From contig NZ_CP018151.1 of NCBI RefSeq assembly GCF_001889265.1, forward strand, positions 2,666,001 through 2,730,000: DNA of 64,000 nt, given 5' to 3'. The position numbers were made by a program, and so were the translations under genes. Positions within the stretch are counted from its first letter, which is position 1. Each line of letters begins with the position of its first letter. The stretch comes from Microbacterium sp. 1.5R (GTDB lineage Bacteria; Actinomycetota; Actinomycetes; Actinomycetales; Microbacteriaceae). Positions 37,591 to 47,122 of the stretch are shown piece by piece. Below the pieces are notes generated by a model. The model saw nothing but the letters and a program-made list of their open reading frames with translations. It was not told the origin of the DNA and made no database searches.

Positions 37591-38391
37591 TCAGTCCTTC
37601 TTCTTGCGCCCCTTGATCGCCTTCATCGCCATCTGCACCGCGATCACCACGAGGTATGCCGCGAACAGCATGTTGCCCACCGTGGGGTCGATCAGGGTGG
37701 CCAGCCAGGCTCCGAGCGCGGTGGTCGTGCAGGCGGAGACCCCGACGATCGCCGCGGCCACGAGATCGACGTTGTGATTGCGCAGGTTGCCGATGGTGCC
37801 CGAGATCGCGGTCGGGATCATCATGAGCAGCGACGTGCCCTTGGCCACGAGGTCGCTCGTACCGAATGCGAGCATCAGCACGGGCACCACGATCACGCCC
37901 CCGCCGACACCGATCAGACCGGCGAGGACTCCGGTGCCGACTCCGACCGCGAGCAGCGCGAGCCCGTTGAGCAGCTCCAGCTCGAACTCGGCGTCGCGCG
38001 AAGGGACCACCAGGAACAGGCTCACGATCACGATCACCAGGAAGCCGACGAAGAACCAGCGCAGCACCGTCTGCGAGATCTTCGGCAGCAGCCGCGTGCC
38101 GATCTGCGCCCCCACCACGGCGCCTGCCGCCAGGATGAGAGCGGGGATCCACGCCACCGATCCGTTGATCGCGTAGGAGATCACGCCCACCGTCGCCGTC
38201 GGGACGATCGCTGCGAGCGACGTGCCGGCGCCGAGACGCTGATTGAAATGCAGGAAGAGCACGAGCAGCGGAACGATCACCGTGCCGCCGCCGACGCCGA
38301 AGAGGCCGGAGAGGAGGCCTGCGATCAGGCCGATTCCGATGAATGCCGTATAGGCGCGAGGCCCTCTGCTCAGGGTCTCTGCATCGCTCAC
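37591..38391 (-). CDS. TauE/SafE-family sulfite/anion exporter
   Basis: A 266-residue membrane protein with about eight hydrophobic helices in two halves. Each half begins with the family motif: GLLSGLFGVGGGTVIVPLLV (about residues 24-43) and GVLAGLIGVGGGVIVVPVLM (about 154-173). The family moves sulfite, sulfonates or other organic anions; the substrate is not predictable. The C-terminus is Lys-rich (KGRKKKD). It is divergent from the acyl-CoA ligase gene. Confidence 0.9.
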   Translation of the reverse strand: MSDAETLSRGPRAYTAFIGIGLIAGLLSGLFGVGGGTVIVPLLVLFLHFNQRLGAGTSLAAIVPTATVGVISYAINGSVAWIPALILAAGAVVGAQIGTRLLPKISQTVLRWFFVGFLVIVIVSLFLVVPSRDAEFELELLNGLALLAVGVGTGVLAGLIGVGGGVIVVPVLMLAFGTSDLVAKGTSLLMMIPTAISGTIGNLRNHNVDLVAAAIVGVSACTTTALGAWLATLIDPTVGNMLFAAYLVVIAVQMAMKAIKGRKKKD

Positions 38392-38524
38392 CGGATCAGC
38401 CTACTCTCCGCGGCGTCGGCACCTCGGTCATGTGTCCTCCATACCCCTGGGACCGGGTCTCCTCCTGTGCGACACTGGATCGCATCAGACGGCGTCGTCG
38501 ATGACCCGGATCGAAGGAGATCTC

Positions 38525-40096
38525 ATGGTGCGCAGTTCCTATCCCGATGTCGAGATCCCCGCGGTCTCGATCCACCAGTTCCTCTTCGGAGACGTCGAGG
38601 AAGACCGTCTCGACGCGGTCGCCCTCGTCGACGGAGTCAGCGGCGCCACCACGACCTACCGTCAGCTGATCGCCCAGATCGACCTCTTCGCGGGCGCGCT
38701 CGCAGCGCGAGGGGTGGACGTCGGGACGAAGGTCGGGGTCCTCTGTCCCAACATCCCGGCCTTCGCGACGGTCTTCCACGGCATCCTGCGGGCAGGAGCG
38801 ACGGCGACCACGATCAACTCCCTGTACACGGCCGAGGAGATCGCGAACCAGCTGACCGATGCCGAGGCGACGTGGCTGATCACCGTCTCGCCGCTGCTGC
38901 CGGGCGCGAAGGCCGCCGCGGACGCCGTCGGACTCGCCGACGACCACGTGATCGTCCTCGACGGCGCCGAGGGGCATCCGTCGCTGCCTGCCCTGCTCGG
39001 CGAGGGTCGCCCCGCTCCCGAAGTGAGCTTCGACCCGGCGACGCATCTCGCCGTACTCCCCTACTCCTCGGGAACGACCGGCCGGCCCAAGGGCGTCATG
39101 CTGACCCACCGCAACCTGATCGCGAACGTCAGCCAGTGCCGCTCGACGATCTCTCTCGGTGACGACGACCGAGTACTCGCCGTCCTGCCGTTCTTCCACA
39201 TCTACGGGATGACGGTGCTGCTGAACTTCGCGCTGCGCCAGCGCGCGGCTCTTGTCACGATGCCGAAGTTCGACCTGACGGAGTTCCTCCGGGTCGTGCA
39301 GGAGCACCGGACGAGCTGGGTCTTCATCGCGCCGCCGATCGCCGTCGCGCTCGCGAAGCATCCGCTCATCGATCAGTACGACACCTCCGCGATCAAGGTC
39401 ATCTTCTCGGGGGCTGCTCCGCTCGACGGCGCTCTCGCATCCGCAGTGGCCGATCGGCTGGGGTGCACGGTCTGTCAGGGCTACGGAATGACGGAGACGA
39501 GCCCTGTCACGCACGCGATCCCGTACGACCGCCCTGACATCGACCGCTCGTCCGTCGGGATGCTGCTCGCGAACACGGAGGCGCGTCTCGTCGCGGAGGA
39601 CGGCTCCGATGTCACTGCGCCGGCCGAGGGCGCCAGCGAACCGGGCGAGCTGCTGATCCGCGGTCCCCAGGTGATGGCCGGATACCTCAACCGGCCGGAT
39701 GCGACGGCCGAGATGCTCGACGGCGACGGCTGGCTCCACACCGGCGACGTCGCGACGGTGACGCACGACGGCATCTTCCGGATCGTCGACCGTCTCAAGG
39801 AGCTCATCAAGTACAAGGGCTACCAGGTCGCGCCGGCCGTGCTCGAGGCGGTCCTGCTCGAGCATCCGGCCATCGCCGATGCGGCCGTGATCGGCGTGCC
39901 CGACGCGGATGGGCAGGAGGTACCCAAGGCGTTCGTGGTCGCGCAGCAGGGAGCAGACCTCGACGCGGATGCGGTGATGGCGCACGTCGCCGCCCATGTC
40001 GCGCCTCATGAGAAGGTGAGGCAGGTCGAGTTCATCGACGCCATTCCCAAGTCGGCATCCGGCAAGATCCTTCGCAAGGATCTGCGCGCACGCTGA
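38525..40096 (+). CDS. Acyl-CoA synthetase, 4-coumarate-CoA-ligase-like
   Basis: A 523-residue AMP-forming ligase of the ANL superfamily. The phosphate loop is YSSGTTGRPKGVMLTHRNL, followed by FFHIYGMTVLL, the adenine motif GYGMTETSP, WLHTGDVATV, the hinge DRLKELIKYKGYQVAP and the catalytic lysine in PKSASGKILRKDL. It would activate a fatty or aromatic acid to its CoA thioester. The ATG has GAAGGAGA upstream. It shares a bidirectional terminator with rplQ. Substrate unknown. Confidence 0.92.
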   Translation: MVRSSYPDVEIPAVSIHQFLFGDVEEDRLDAVALVDGVSGATTTYRQLIAQIDLFAGALAARGVDVGTKVGVLCPNIPAFATVFHGILRAGATATTINSLYTAEEIANQLTDAEATWLITVSPLLPGAKAAADAVGLADDHVIVLDGAEGHPSLPALLGEGRPAPEVSFDPATHLAVLPYSSGTTGRPKGVMLTHRNLIANVSQCRSTISLGDDDRVLAVLPFFHIYGMTVLLNFALRQRAALVTMPKFDLTEFLRVVQEHRTSWVFIAPPIAVALAKHPLIDQYDTSAIKVIFSGAAPLDGALASAVADRLGCTVCQGYGMTETSPVTHAIPYDRPDIDRSSVGMLLANTEARLVAEDGSDVTAPAEGASEPGELLIRGPQVMAGYLNRPDATAEMLDGDGWLHTGDVATVTHDGIFRIVDRLKELIKYKGYQVAPAVLEAVLLEHPAIADAAVIGVPDADGQEVPKAFVVAQQGADLDADAVMAHVAAHVAPHEKVRQVEFIDAIPKSASGKILRKDLRAR

Positions 40097-40114
40097 GTCC
40101 AGACGCCGGATGCA

Positions 40115-40156
40115 CGAAGAAGCCCGCCGTCCCTCACGGGGCGGCGGGCTTCTTCG
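40115..40156. terminator. Shared bidirectional terminator (acyl-CoA ligase and rplQ)
   Basis: A 15-bp perfect stem CGAAGAAGCCCGCCG / CGGCGGGCTTCTTCG with a 12-base loop between two convergent genes. A-rich and T-rich flanks are present on both sides. Confidence 0.9.
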
Positions 40157-40170
40157 AGTGAGCGAGGTGC

Positions 40171-40728
40171 TTACTCGGACTTCTTCTCGACAGCGTCCTC
40201 GGCGGCAGCCTCGGCTGCTTCGCCCTCGGCCTGCGACTCGGCGCCGGCCTCGACGGTCTCGTCTGCCGGAGCCTCCTCGACGGGAGCCTCCTCAGCGGGA
40301 GCCTCCTCGACGACCTCGGCCGGCTTCTCAGCCTTGGCAGCCTTCTTGGTGGACTTCGCCTTGGGGGTGACGGGCTCGAGAACGAGCTCGATCACTGCCA
40401 TGGGGGCGTTGTCACCCTTGCGGTTGCCGACCTTCGTGATGCGGGTGTAGCCACCCTCACGGTCTGCGACCAGCGGTGCGATCTCGGCGAAGAGCGTGTG
40501 CACGACGCTCTTGTCGCCGATGACCGAGAGAACGCGACGACGAGCGTGCAGGTCTCCGCGCTTGGCGAAGGTGATCAGGCGCTCGGCGAGCGGACGCAGG
40601 CGCTTGGCCTTGGTCTCGGTCGTCTTGATCGACTTGTGGGTGTACAGAGCCGCCGCGAGGTTGGCAAGCAGCAGGCGCTCGTGTGCGGGGCCGCCTCCGA
40701 GGCGGGGACCCTTAGTGGGCTTGGGCAT
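40171..40728 (-). CDS. rplQ: 50S ribosomal protein L17 with acidic C-terminal tail
   Basis: A 185-residue L17. The conserved core [20 protein letters not shown] to [13 protein letters not shown] fills the first ~118 residues and is the usual bacterial length. The rest is a low-complexity tail: a short [13 protein letters not shown] segment, then about 45 Glu/Ala residues with [17 protein letters not shown] repeats. L17 lies near the exit tunnel. Last gene of the cluster, 33 bases after rpoA. Confidence 0.97.
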   Translation of the reverse strand: MPKPTKGPRLGGGPAHERLLLANLAAALYTHKSIKTTETKAKRLRPLAERLITFAKRGDLHARRRVLSVIGDKSVVHTLFAEIAPLVADREGGYTRITKVGNRKGDNAPMAVIELVLEPVTPKAKSTKKAAKAEKPAEVVEEAPAEEAPVEEAPADETVEAGAESQAEGEAAEAAAEDAVEKKSE

Positions 40729-40761
40729 AATCGTCTAACTCCTGGTCAGAAAGGTCGGGTA

Positions 40762-41751
40762 TCAGAAGGACTCGTCTTCGCTGCCGCCGTAGAAGTGGGC
40801 GCCGTCGAAACCGGGCACCGAATCCTTGAGCGACAGACCGAGCGAGATGAGCTTGTCACGCACCTCGTCGACCGACTTCTGGCCGAAATTGCGGATGTTC
40901 ATGAGCTGCGTCTCCGACAGGGCGACGAGCTCGGAAACAGTGTTGATGCCCTCACGCTTCAGGCAGTTGTACGAGCGGACGGAGAGGTCGAGGTCCTCGA
41001 TCGGCATCGACAGCTCGCTGGAGTTCACTGCCTCCACCGGTGCCGGGCCGATCTCGATGCCCTCAGCCTCGACGTTCAGCTCGCGGGCGAGACCGAACAG
41101 CTCGGTGAGCGTCTTCGCAGCCGAAGCGACGGCGTCGCGGGGGCTGATGGCCGACTTGGTCTCGACGTCGAGGACGAGCTTGTCGAAGTCGGTGCGCTCA
41201 CCCGCACGGGTGGCGTCGACGCGGTAGCTGACCTTGAGCACCGGCGAGTAGATCGAGTCGATCGGGATCTGACCGGCCTCGGCATACTCGTTGCGGTTCT
41301 GCGTCGCCGAGACGTAGCCGCGGCCACGCTCGATCGTGAGCTCGAGCTCGAACTTCGCCGTCTCGTTGAGCGTCGCGATGACGAGCTCGGGGTTCTGGAC
41401 CTCGACACCGGCCGGAGCCGAGATGTCAGCGGCGGTCACTTCGCCCGAACCGGTCTTGCGCAGGTAAGCGGTGATGGGCTCGTCGCGCTCCGACGAGACC
41501 ACGAGCTGCTTGATGTTGAGGATGATCTCGGTGACATCCTCCTTCACGCCGGGGATGGTGCTGAACTCGTGCAGCACGCCGTCGATGCGAACGCTGGTGA
41601 CCGCGGCGCCGGGGATCGACGACAGCAGGCTGCGACGAAGCGCGTTGCCGATCGTGTATCCGAAGCCGGGCTCCAGAGGCTCGATGATGAACCGGCTACG
41701 GTTCTCGACGATCTTTTCCTCGGTCAGTGTGGGACGCTGTGCAATAAGCAC
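40762..41751 (-). CDS. rpoA: RNA polymerase subunit alpha
   Basis: A 329-residue alpha subunit with a GTG start ([13 protein letters not shown]) and AAAGGAA upstream. The N-terminal assembly domain shows [20 protein letters not shown] and [13 protein letters not shown]. The C-terminal DNA- and activator-binding domain shows [20 protein letters not shown], then [15 protein letters not shown]. It follows rpsK after a 135-base gap holding two hairpins; rpsD, present there in many bacteria, is absent. Confidence 0.98.
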   Translation of the reverse strand: MLIAQRPTLTEEKIVENRSRFIIEPLEPGFGYTIGNALRRSLLSSIPGAAVTSVRIDGVLHEFSTIPGVKEDVTEIILNIKQLVVSSERDEPITAYLRKTGSGEVTAADISAPAGVEVQNPELVIATLNETAKFELELTIERGRGYVSATQNRNEYAEAGQIPIDSIYSPVLKVSYRVDATRAGERTDFDKLVLDVETKSAISPRDAVASAAKTLTELFGLARELNVEAEGIEIGPAPVEAVNSSELSMPIEDLDLSVRSYNCLKREGINTVSELVALSETQLMNIRNFGQKSVDEVRDKLISLGLSLKDSVPGFDGAHFYGGSEDESF

Positions 41752-41820
41752 TCTGTGTTCCTTTCGATCACATGCCCGCTATATGACATGTGGTGGGGTG
41801 AGGTCTTGAGTTTTGGGAGT

Positions 41821-41875
41821 CGATGCCCGCGCTGGCGGGCGTCGAGCCGCTCGGACCCGAAGGACCGAGCGGCTC
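41821..41875 (-). terminator. Tandem hairpins between rpsK and rpoA
   Basis: First on the minus strand is an 11-bp perfect stem GAGCCGCTCGG / CCGAGCGGCTC (41844-41875), starting 11 bases past the rpsK stop. It is followed by a second stem of about 10 bp (41821-41844) with CGATGCCCGC / GCGGGCGTCG. They may attenuate or process the mRNA before rpoA. Confidence 0.65.
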
Positions 41876-41886
41876 AACAAGCCGGA

Positions 41887-42285
41887 TCAGACGCGGCGGC
41901 GCTTCGGCGGGCGGCAGCCGTTGTGCGCCTGCGGCGTGACGTCCTGGATCGAGCCGACCTCGAGGCCGGCGGCCGTCAGCGAACGGATCGCGGTCTCGCG
42001 ACCCGAGCCCGGTCCCTTGACGAAGACGTCGACCTTCTTGACGCCGTGCTCCTGCGCCTGGCGGGCGGCCGACTCGGCAGCCATTCCAGCGGCGTAGGGC
42101 GTCGACTTGCGCGAGCCCTTGAAGCCCACGCCACCCGACGATGCCCAGCTGATGACAGCGCCGGACGGGTCGGTGATCGAGACGATCGTGTTGTTGAACG
42201 TCGACTTGATGTGGGCGTGGCCCAGCGCGATGTTCTTCTTTTCCTTGCGGCGCGGCTTGCGCGCGGCGGCCTTGGGTGCAGCCAT
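41887..42285 (-). CDS. rpsK: 30S ribosomal protein S11
   Basis: A 132-residue S11 from the 30S platform. Conserved regions: [40 protein letters not shown] and the C-terminal [20 protein letters not shown] ending KRRRV. The N-terminus is Ala/Lys/Arg-rich. It follows rpsM by 31 bases, the normal S13-S11 order. Confidence 0.98.
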   Translation of the reverse strand: MAAPKAAARKPRRKEKKNIALGHAHIKSTFNNTIVSITDPSGAVISWASSGGVGFKGSRKSTPYAAGMAAESAARQAQEHGVKKVDVFVKGPGSGRETAIRSLTAAGLEVGSIQDVTPQAHNGCRPPKRRRV

Positions 42286-42316
42286 GAAAGTGTTCTCCTA
42301 GTCCCTGGGGCCGCGC

Positions 42317-42691
<375 letters not shown>

Positions 42692-42823
42692 GCGGTTCTC
42701 CTGAGTGTTGTGGAGGTGTGGAGCAGGATCGGTGCTCGGGCCTCCGCCCCGAGGTGTCCCCCACTCGCGTGGGATCTGATCCTGCCGTTGTGTGTATTGA
42801 GTTGTGAGTCAGATCCGAAGAGT

Positions 42824-42842
42824 CCGTCGGCATCGCCGACGG
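42824..42842 (-). other. Hairpin just past rpmJ
   Basis: CCGTCGGC-ATC-GCCGACGG, a perfect 8-bp stem 4 bases after the rpmJ stop. It could be a weak terminator or an mRNA-stabilising structure between infA-rpmJ and rpsM. Confidence 0.45.
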
Positions 42843-42846
42843 GCGC

Positions 42847-42963
42847 TCAGCCCTGGCGCTGCTTGTGGCGCGGGTTGCTCTTGCAGATGACCATGACGCG
42901 GCCGTGACGGCGGATCACCTTGCAGTGATCGCACATGGGCTTGACGCTGGGGTTGACCTTCAT
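42847..42963 (-). CDS. rpmJ: 50S ribosomal protein L36
   Basis: A 38-residue L36, read directly from the minus strand: [20 protein letters not shown] followed by [18 protein letters not shown]. The zinc ligands Cys11, Cys14, Cys27 and His33 are all present, so this is the zinc-binding (C+) form. It lies between infA and rpsM, the standard position. Confidence 0.98.
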   Translation of the reverse strand: MKVNPSVKPMCDHCKVIRRHGRVMVICKSNPRHKQRQG

Positions 42964-43027
42964 GATGTGTCCTATTCGCTGTCTTCACCGGGCAGGCTGA
43001 GTGCCTGGGGTGTTACTTCTCGACCGA

Positions 43028-43249
43028 TCAGCGGTAGCGGTAGACGATTCGTCCGCGGGTCAGGTCGTAGGGGCTGAGCTCCACGACCACACGGTCTTCG
43101 GGGATGATGCGGATGTAGTTCTGCCGCATCTTGCCTGAGATCGTTGCAAGGACCTTGTGTCCGTTGGAGAGCTCAACGCGGAACATCGCGTTGGGCAGAG
43201 CCTCGGAGATCACGCCCTCGATCTCGATGACACCGTCTTTCTTAGCCAT
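43028..43249 (-). CDS. infA: Translation initiation factor IF-1
   Basis: A 73-residue OB-fold protein of normal length. It binds the 30S A site during initiation. Sequence landmarks: [40 protein letters not shown], and [14 protein letters not shown] at the end. It is preceded by about 100 bases of leader after a strong promoter and followed by rpmJ. Confidence 0.98.
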   Translation of the reverse strand: MAKKDGVIEIEGVISEALPNAMFRVELSNGHKVLATISGKMRQNYIRIIPEDRVVVELSPYDLTRGRIVYRYR

Positions 43250-43357
43250 AGCCTCGCTGACGCTTCTGCAGACCGGTCGATCTGCGGTGGGTGATTGGAT
43301 TGCGATACCTCTGCCGATTCAGACACGCCGAATCAAGGCGCAAGGCACCAAGGATCT

Positions 43358-43386
43358 ATGTTATCCGACAACGGGAGTTCCGGCAA
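43358..43386 (-). promoter_or_regulatory. Promoter of the infA-rpmJ-rpsM group
   Basis: On the minus strand: TTGCCG (-35, 43386-43381), an exact 17-base spacer and TAACAT (-10, 43363-43358). The predicted start is near 43351. The -35 box lies inside the terminator of the upstream thioredoxin-like gene. Confidence 0.6.
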
Positions 43387-43413
43387 CCTGAGCAGAATGC
43401 CGGAACTCCCGTT
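43370..43413 (-). terminator. Terminator of the thioredoxin-like gene
   Basis: A 16-bp perfect stem AACGGGAGTTCCGGCA / TGCCGGAACTCCCGTT with a 12-base loop, 17 bases past the stop. Confidence 0.85.
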
Positions 43414-43430
43414 GATCGGACCAGACGGGA

Positions 43431-44090
43431 TCAGCCGAGGATCTTGGCGAACTCCGCCTCGATCTCGCTGTTCTCGATGCGGTTCCCGTTGACCTCGACG
43501 GTCGGGGTTCCGGTGATCTCATGCGCCTTCGTCTGCGAGTCGGCGAACTTGTTGTAGGTGCCGTCGGCGATGCAGTCAGCCGCGGCGCCCGCCCCGGCCT
43601 GCTCGGCGAGCGCGCTCAGCTCCTCGACGCTGAGACCGGCCGAGTTCTCCTCCGGCTGGTTCGCGAAGAGCAGGTTGAAGTAGTCGAGAGTCGAGTCGGG
43701 AGCCTCGGCGGCGACGCAGTACATCGAGCCGGCCGACAACGAGGAGTACTCCCCCGTCGTCGAGTAGCGGTTGAGGATCGACACCGGGTGGATGTTCAGC
43801 GTGATCTTGTCGTCGGCGGCTGCCGCCTGCAGCTGCTCGCCGTAGACGTCCTCGAACTGCCCGCAGACGGGGCACATGAAGTCGACGTAGGTGTCGATCT
43901 CGTCCTCGCCCGACCCGAACGAGATGGCGCCGGTCTCCTCGTTCACGATCGAGCTCTGCGGGGCCGTGCCCGGGGAGGTCGCCTGGTTGTTCAGGAACAC
44001 GACGACGAAGGCCAGAACGGCCAGCACGACCACCACTGCCGCCGAGACGCCGATCACGAACCAGTTGGTGTTGCTCTTCGCGGCTGCCAT
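43431..44090 (-). CDS. Membrane-anchored DsbA-family thioredoxin-like protein
   Basis: A 219-residue protein. A single N-terminal membrane helix (WFVIGVSAAVVVVLAVLAFV) anchors an extracellular thioredoxin fold. The active site is FMCPVCGQF, a CPVC motif in the DsbA-like subfamily. The cis-proline loop is GTPTVEVNG. It probably forms or reshuffles disulfides in exported proteins. The ATG at 44090 matches the family N-terminus; an in-frame ATG at 44120 is possible. It lies between map and infA, with its own terminator. Confidence 0.9.
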   Translation of the reverse strand: MAAAKSNTNWFVIGVSAAVVVVLAVLAFVVVFLNNQATSPGTAPQSSIVNEETGAISFGSGEDEIDTYVDFMCPVCGQFEDVYGEQLQAAAADDKITLNIHPVSILNRYSTTGEYSSLSAGSMYCVAAEAPDSTLDYFNLLFANQPEENSAGLSVEELSALAEQAGAGAAADCIADGTYNKFADSQTKAHEITGTPTVEVNGNRIENSEIEAEFAKILG

Positions 44091-44246
44091 TGCTTTCCGT
44101 TTCTGTCGCGGTCCGCCCATGGCGGACCCGGCTTGAAGTCCTCGGGCGCACGCGCACCCATACACCCATTGTGCCCGGAGAAACCTATGCGCACGTTGTG
44201 ATCGAGCGCTGGATCGCCGATCGCGCCGTGACCGACAGCGCCGGCT

Positions 44247-45095
44247 TCAGGCGATCGGGGTCGGCGTCACGCCGAACGGGGCGAGACCGGCCGCTCCCCC
44301 GTCTGCCGCGGTCAGCACCCAGATCCCGTCCGCGTGCAGTGCGACGCTGTGCTCCCAGTGCGAGCCGTCGGTGCCGTCGACCGTCGAGACGGTCCAGTCG
44401 TCGTCCTCGACGAAGGTCTCGTCGCTGCCGGCAGTGACCATGGGCTCGATCGCCAGCACGAGACCGGGCTTGACCTCGGCGCCCGGGTCGGGCGTGCGGT
44501 AGTTGAAGACGCTGGGCGCCTCGTGCATCTTGCGTCCGATGCCGTGGCCGACGTACTCGCGCAGGATGCCGTACGTCTCGCCGGAGACGGCTGACGGGCC
44601 CTGTGCCTCGATGTAACCCTGGATCGCGGCTCCGATGTCACCGAGGTGCGAAGCGGACGCCATGGCGGCGATCCCCGCCCACATCGAGCCCTCCGTGACC
44701 CGCGAGAGCTCCTCGCGCCGGGCGACCAGCTCGGGGCGCGTCTCATCAGGGACGACGACGGTGATGGCGCTGTCGCCGTTCCAGCCCTGGAACTGCGCGC
44801 CGCAGTCGATCGAGACGATGTCGCCTGCCTGAAGGACCCTCTCACCCGGGATGCCGTGGACGACCTCTTCGTTCACCGAGATGCAGGTGGTGTGCCGGTA
44901 TCCGCGAACGAGCTGGAAGTTCGATTCCGCGCCACGGGCGAGGATCACACGGTTCGCTTCGGCGTCGAGCTCGAGAGTCGTGACACCGGGTCGTATCAGC
45001 GGGCGCACGGCGTCGAGCGCAGCCGCCGTGATGAGACCGGGCTCCACCATCGCACGCAGCTGAGCCGCGCTCTTGTAGATCGACTTGCGGAACAT
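44247..45095 (-). CDS. map: Methionine aminopeptidase type I
   Basis: A 282-residue MetAP1 that removes the initiator methionine. The five metal ligands are recognisable: the two Asp in VSIDCGAQFQGWNGDSA, the His in GHGIGRKMHEAP, and the Glu in LAIEPMV and WEHSVALHADG. The substrate-pocket histidine is in RGYRHTTCISVNEEVVHGIP. No N-terminal SH3-binding extension is present. It follows adk by 10 bases in the usual secY-adk-map order. Confidence 0.96.
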   Translation of the reverse strand: MFRKSIYKSAAQLRAMVEPGLITAAALDAVRPLIRPGVTTLELDAEANRVILARGAESNFQLVRGYRHTTCISVNEEVVHGIPGERVLQAGDIVSIDCGAQFQGWNGDSAITVVVPDETRPELVARREELSRVTEGSMWAGIAAMASASHLGDIGAAIQGYIEAQGPSAVSGETYGILREYVGHGIGRKMHEAPSVFNYRTPDPGAEVKPGLVLAIEPMVTAGSDETFVEDDDWTVSTVDGTDGSHWEHSVALHADGIWVLTAADGGAAGLAPFGVTPTPIA

Positions 45096-45105
45096 CGTTC
45101 GGTGA

Positions 45106-45702
45106 TCAGGCCGCGAGGCGCAGACCGCGTGCGGTCAGCGCCGCGAACACGCGCTCGGTGATCTCGTCGAGCGAGCCCACGCCGTCGATGCGGTCGACGA
45201 TCCCACGGGGGCCGTAGACCTCGAGGATCGGGGCCGTCTCGTGCTCGTAGATGTCGAGACGGTGTGCGATCGCCTCATCCGTGTCATCCGAGCGACCCTG
45301 CTCCGCTGCACGGAGCTTGAGACGCTCGATGCTCTCTTCGCGCGGGACGTCGAGCAGGATGACGGCGTCGAGGGACTCCCCCCGGGCACCGAGGAACGCG
45401 TCGAGGTGCTCGACTTGCGCGGCATTGCGGGGGTATCCGTCGAGCAGGAAGCCCTTGGCTGCATCGTCCTGCGAGAGGCGATCGCGAACGATCTCGCTGG
45501 TGAGCTCGTCGGGAACGAGATCACCCTTGTCGAGGATCGCCGTGACCTGCTGGCCGAGCGGCGTGCCCTCCTTGATGTTCGCGCGGAAGATGTCGCCCGT
45601 CGAGACGACCGGGATGCCGTAGGACTCTGCGATGCGGACGCCCTGCGTCCCCTTCCCCGAGCCCTGCGGACCGACGATGAGGAGACGAGCTGATCGAGTC
45701 AT
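45106..45702 (-). CDS. adk: Adenylate kinase
   Basis: A 198-residue enzyme interconverting ATP + AMP and 2 ADP. The P-loop is VGPQGSGKGTQ, the AMP site STGDIFRANIKEGTPLGQQV, and the core DGYPRNAAQVEHLD. The LID is the short form: after RLKLRAAEQGRSDDTDEAI there is no zinc-binding Cys insertion. The start ATG overlaps the secY stop by 4 bases (ATGA). Longer readings upstream are shadows of secY. Confidence 0.97.
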   Translation of the reverse strand: MTRSARLLIVGPQGSGKGTQGVRIAESYGIPVVSTGDIFRANIKEGTPLGQQVTAILDKGDLVPDELTSEIVRDRLSQDDAAKGFLLDGYPRNAAQVEHLDAFLGARGESLDAVILLDVPREESIERLKLRAAEQGRSDDTDEAIAHRLDIYEHETAPILEVYGPRGIVDRIDGVGSLDEITERVFAALTARGLRLAA

Positions 45703-47021
45703 CGGAGGAGCCCTTCGTAGTGTCGCTGCTGCAGCTGTGCGTCGATCTGCTTGACCGTCTCGAGACCGACACCCACGATGATGAGGATCGAGGCGCCGCC
45801 GAACGGGAAGTTCTGGTTGGCCCCGACGGTGGCGAGAGCGATGAGCGGGATCAGGGCGATGAGGCCGAGGTAGATCGACCCGGGCAGCGTGATGCGCGTG
45901 AGCACGTAGTCGAGGTACTCGGCAGTCGGACGACCGGCACGGATGCCGGGAATGAACCCGCCGTACTTCTTCATGTTGTCGGCGACCTCGACCGGGTTGA
46001 AGGTGATCGCGACGTAGAAGTACGTGAAGCCGATGATCAGCAGGAAGTACACGGCCATGTAGATCGGGCTGTTGCCGGTCGTGAAGTTCGCGCTGATCCA
46101 GGTGACCCACGCTGCCGGCTCGGAGCCGTCCTGCGGGGTGTTGAACTGTGCGATGAGCGCCGGGATGTACAGCAGCGACGAGGCGAAGATCACGGGGATC
46201 ACACCGGCCATGTTGACCTTGATCGGAATGTACGTGTTGGTGCCGCCGTAGGTGCGGCGACCGACCATGCGCTTGGCGTACTGCACCGGGATGCGCCGCT
46301 GGGACTGTTCGACGAAGACGACGAGGCCCATGACGATGATTCCCACCAGAAGCACCAGGAGGAAGACCTCGAAGCCCTTGCTCTCCCAGATGAGCCACAT
46401 GGCTCCGGGGAACGTGGCGGCGATCGAGGTGAAGATGAGCAGCGACATGCCGTTGCCGATACCGCGCTCGGTGACGAGCTCTGCGAACCACATGATGAGG
46501 CCCGTGCCGGCGGTCATCGCCATGATGATGAGCAGCTGCGCCCACCACACGTCGTTGGTGAGGAGGTTCTGGCACGCGGCGATGTCGGTGGTGCCGAAGA
46601 GCTGACCGCTGCGGGCCACCGTGACCAGCGTCGTCGACTGCAGCAGTGCGAGGGCGATGGTGAGGTAGCGCGTGTACTGGGTCAGACGGGCCTGGCCGGC
46701 CTGGCCCTCTTTGTGCAGAGCCTCGAAGTGAGGGATGACCACGCGAAGGAGCTGGGTGATGATCGTCGCGGTGATGTACGGCATCACGCCGAGGGCGAAG
46801 ATCGAGAGCTGGAGGAGCGCGCCACCCGAGAACAGGTTGACGAGTCCGAGGAGTCCCTCCGTCCCGGAGTTCAGCGCGAGGCACTCCTCGACGTTCGGGA
46901 AGTTCACGAACGGAGCAGGCACATTCGAGCCAAGCCGGTAGATGGCGACGATGGCGAGGGTGAAACCGATCTTCCGACGCAGGTCGGGCGTGCGGAAGAT
47001 CCGCGCGATGGCGCTAAACAA
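45699..47021 (-). CDS. secY: Preprotein translocase subunit SecY
   Basis: A 440-residue channel protein with ten transmembrane helices. Landmarks: the N-terminal IGFTLAIVAIYRLGSNVPAP, GVMPYITATIITQLLRVVIP, GIGNGMSLLIFTSIAATFP and the C5 cytoplasmic loop with R in VGRRTYGGTNTYIPIKVNMA. With SecE (6100-5828) it forms the Sec channel. It begins 101 bases after rplO, across a terminator-like hairpin. Confidence 0.98.
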   Translation of the reverse strand: MFSAIARIFRTPDLRRKIGFTLAIVAIYRLGSNVPAPFVNFPNVEECLALNSGTEGLLGLVNLFSGGALLQLSIFALGVMPYITATIITQLLRVVIPHFEALHKEGQAGQARLTQYTRYLTIALALLQSTTLVTVARSGQLFGTTDIAACQNLLTNDVWWAQLLIIMAMTAGTGLIMWFAELVTERGIGNGMSLLIFTSIAATFPGAMWLIWESKGFEVFLLVLLVGIIVMGLVVFVEQSQRRIPVQYAKRMVGRRTYGGTNTYIPIKVNMAGVIPVIFASSLLYIPALIAQFNTPQDGSEPAAWVTWISANFTTGNSPIYMAVYFLLIIGFTYFYVAITFNPVEVADNMKKYGGFIPGIRAGRPTAEYLDYVLTRITLPGSIYLGLIALIPLIALATVGANQNFPFGGASILIIVGVGLETVKQIDAQLQQRHYEGLLR

Positions 47022-47083
47022 GGACGTCCTCCTGAAAGGTTGCCGATCCCTGAAGGACGGCTGAAAGAACAGGCTAACCCATA

Positions 47084-47112
47084 AGAGGGGCCGGAGAATC
47101 TCCGACCCCTCT
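47084..47112 (-). terminator. Terminator-like hairpin between rplO and secY
   Basis: A 13-bp stem with one mismatch: AGAGGGG-c-CGGAG, loop AAT, CTCCG-a-CCCCTCT. It begins 11 bases past the rplO stop. It may reduce read-through into secY-adk-map. Confidence 0.7.
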
Positions 47113-47122
47113 CATGAAGTGG

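Noticed and set aside
45720..47084. Plus-strand open frame opposite secY
   Set aside because: Low-complexity Asp/Glu/Arg/His reading of the secY complement; no start signal.
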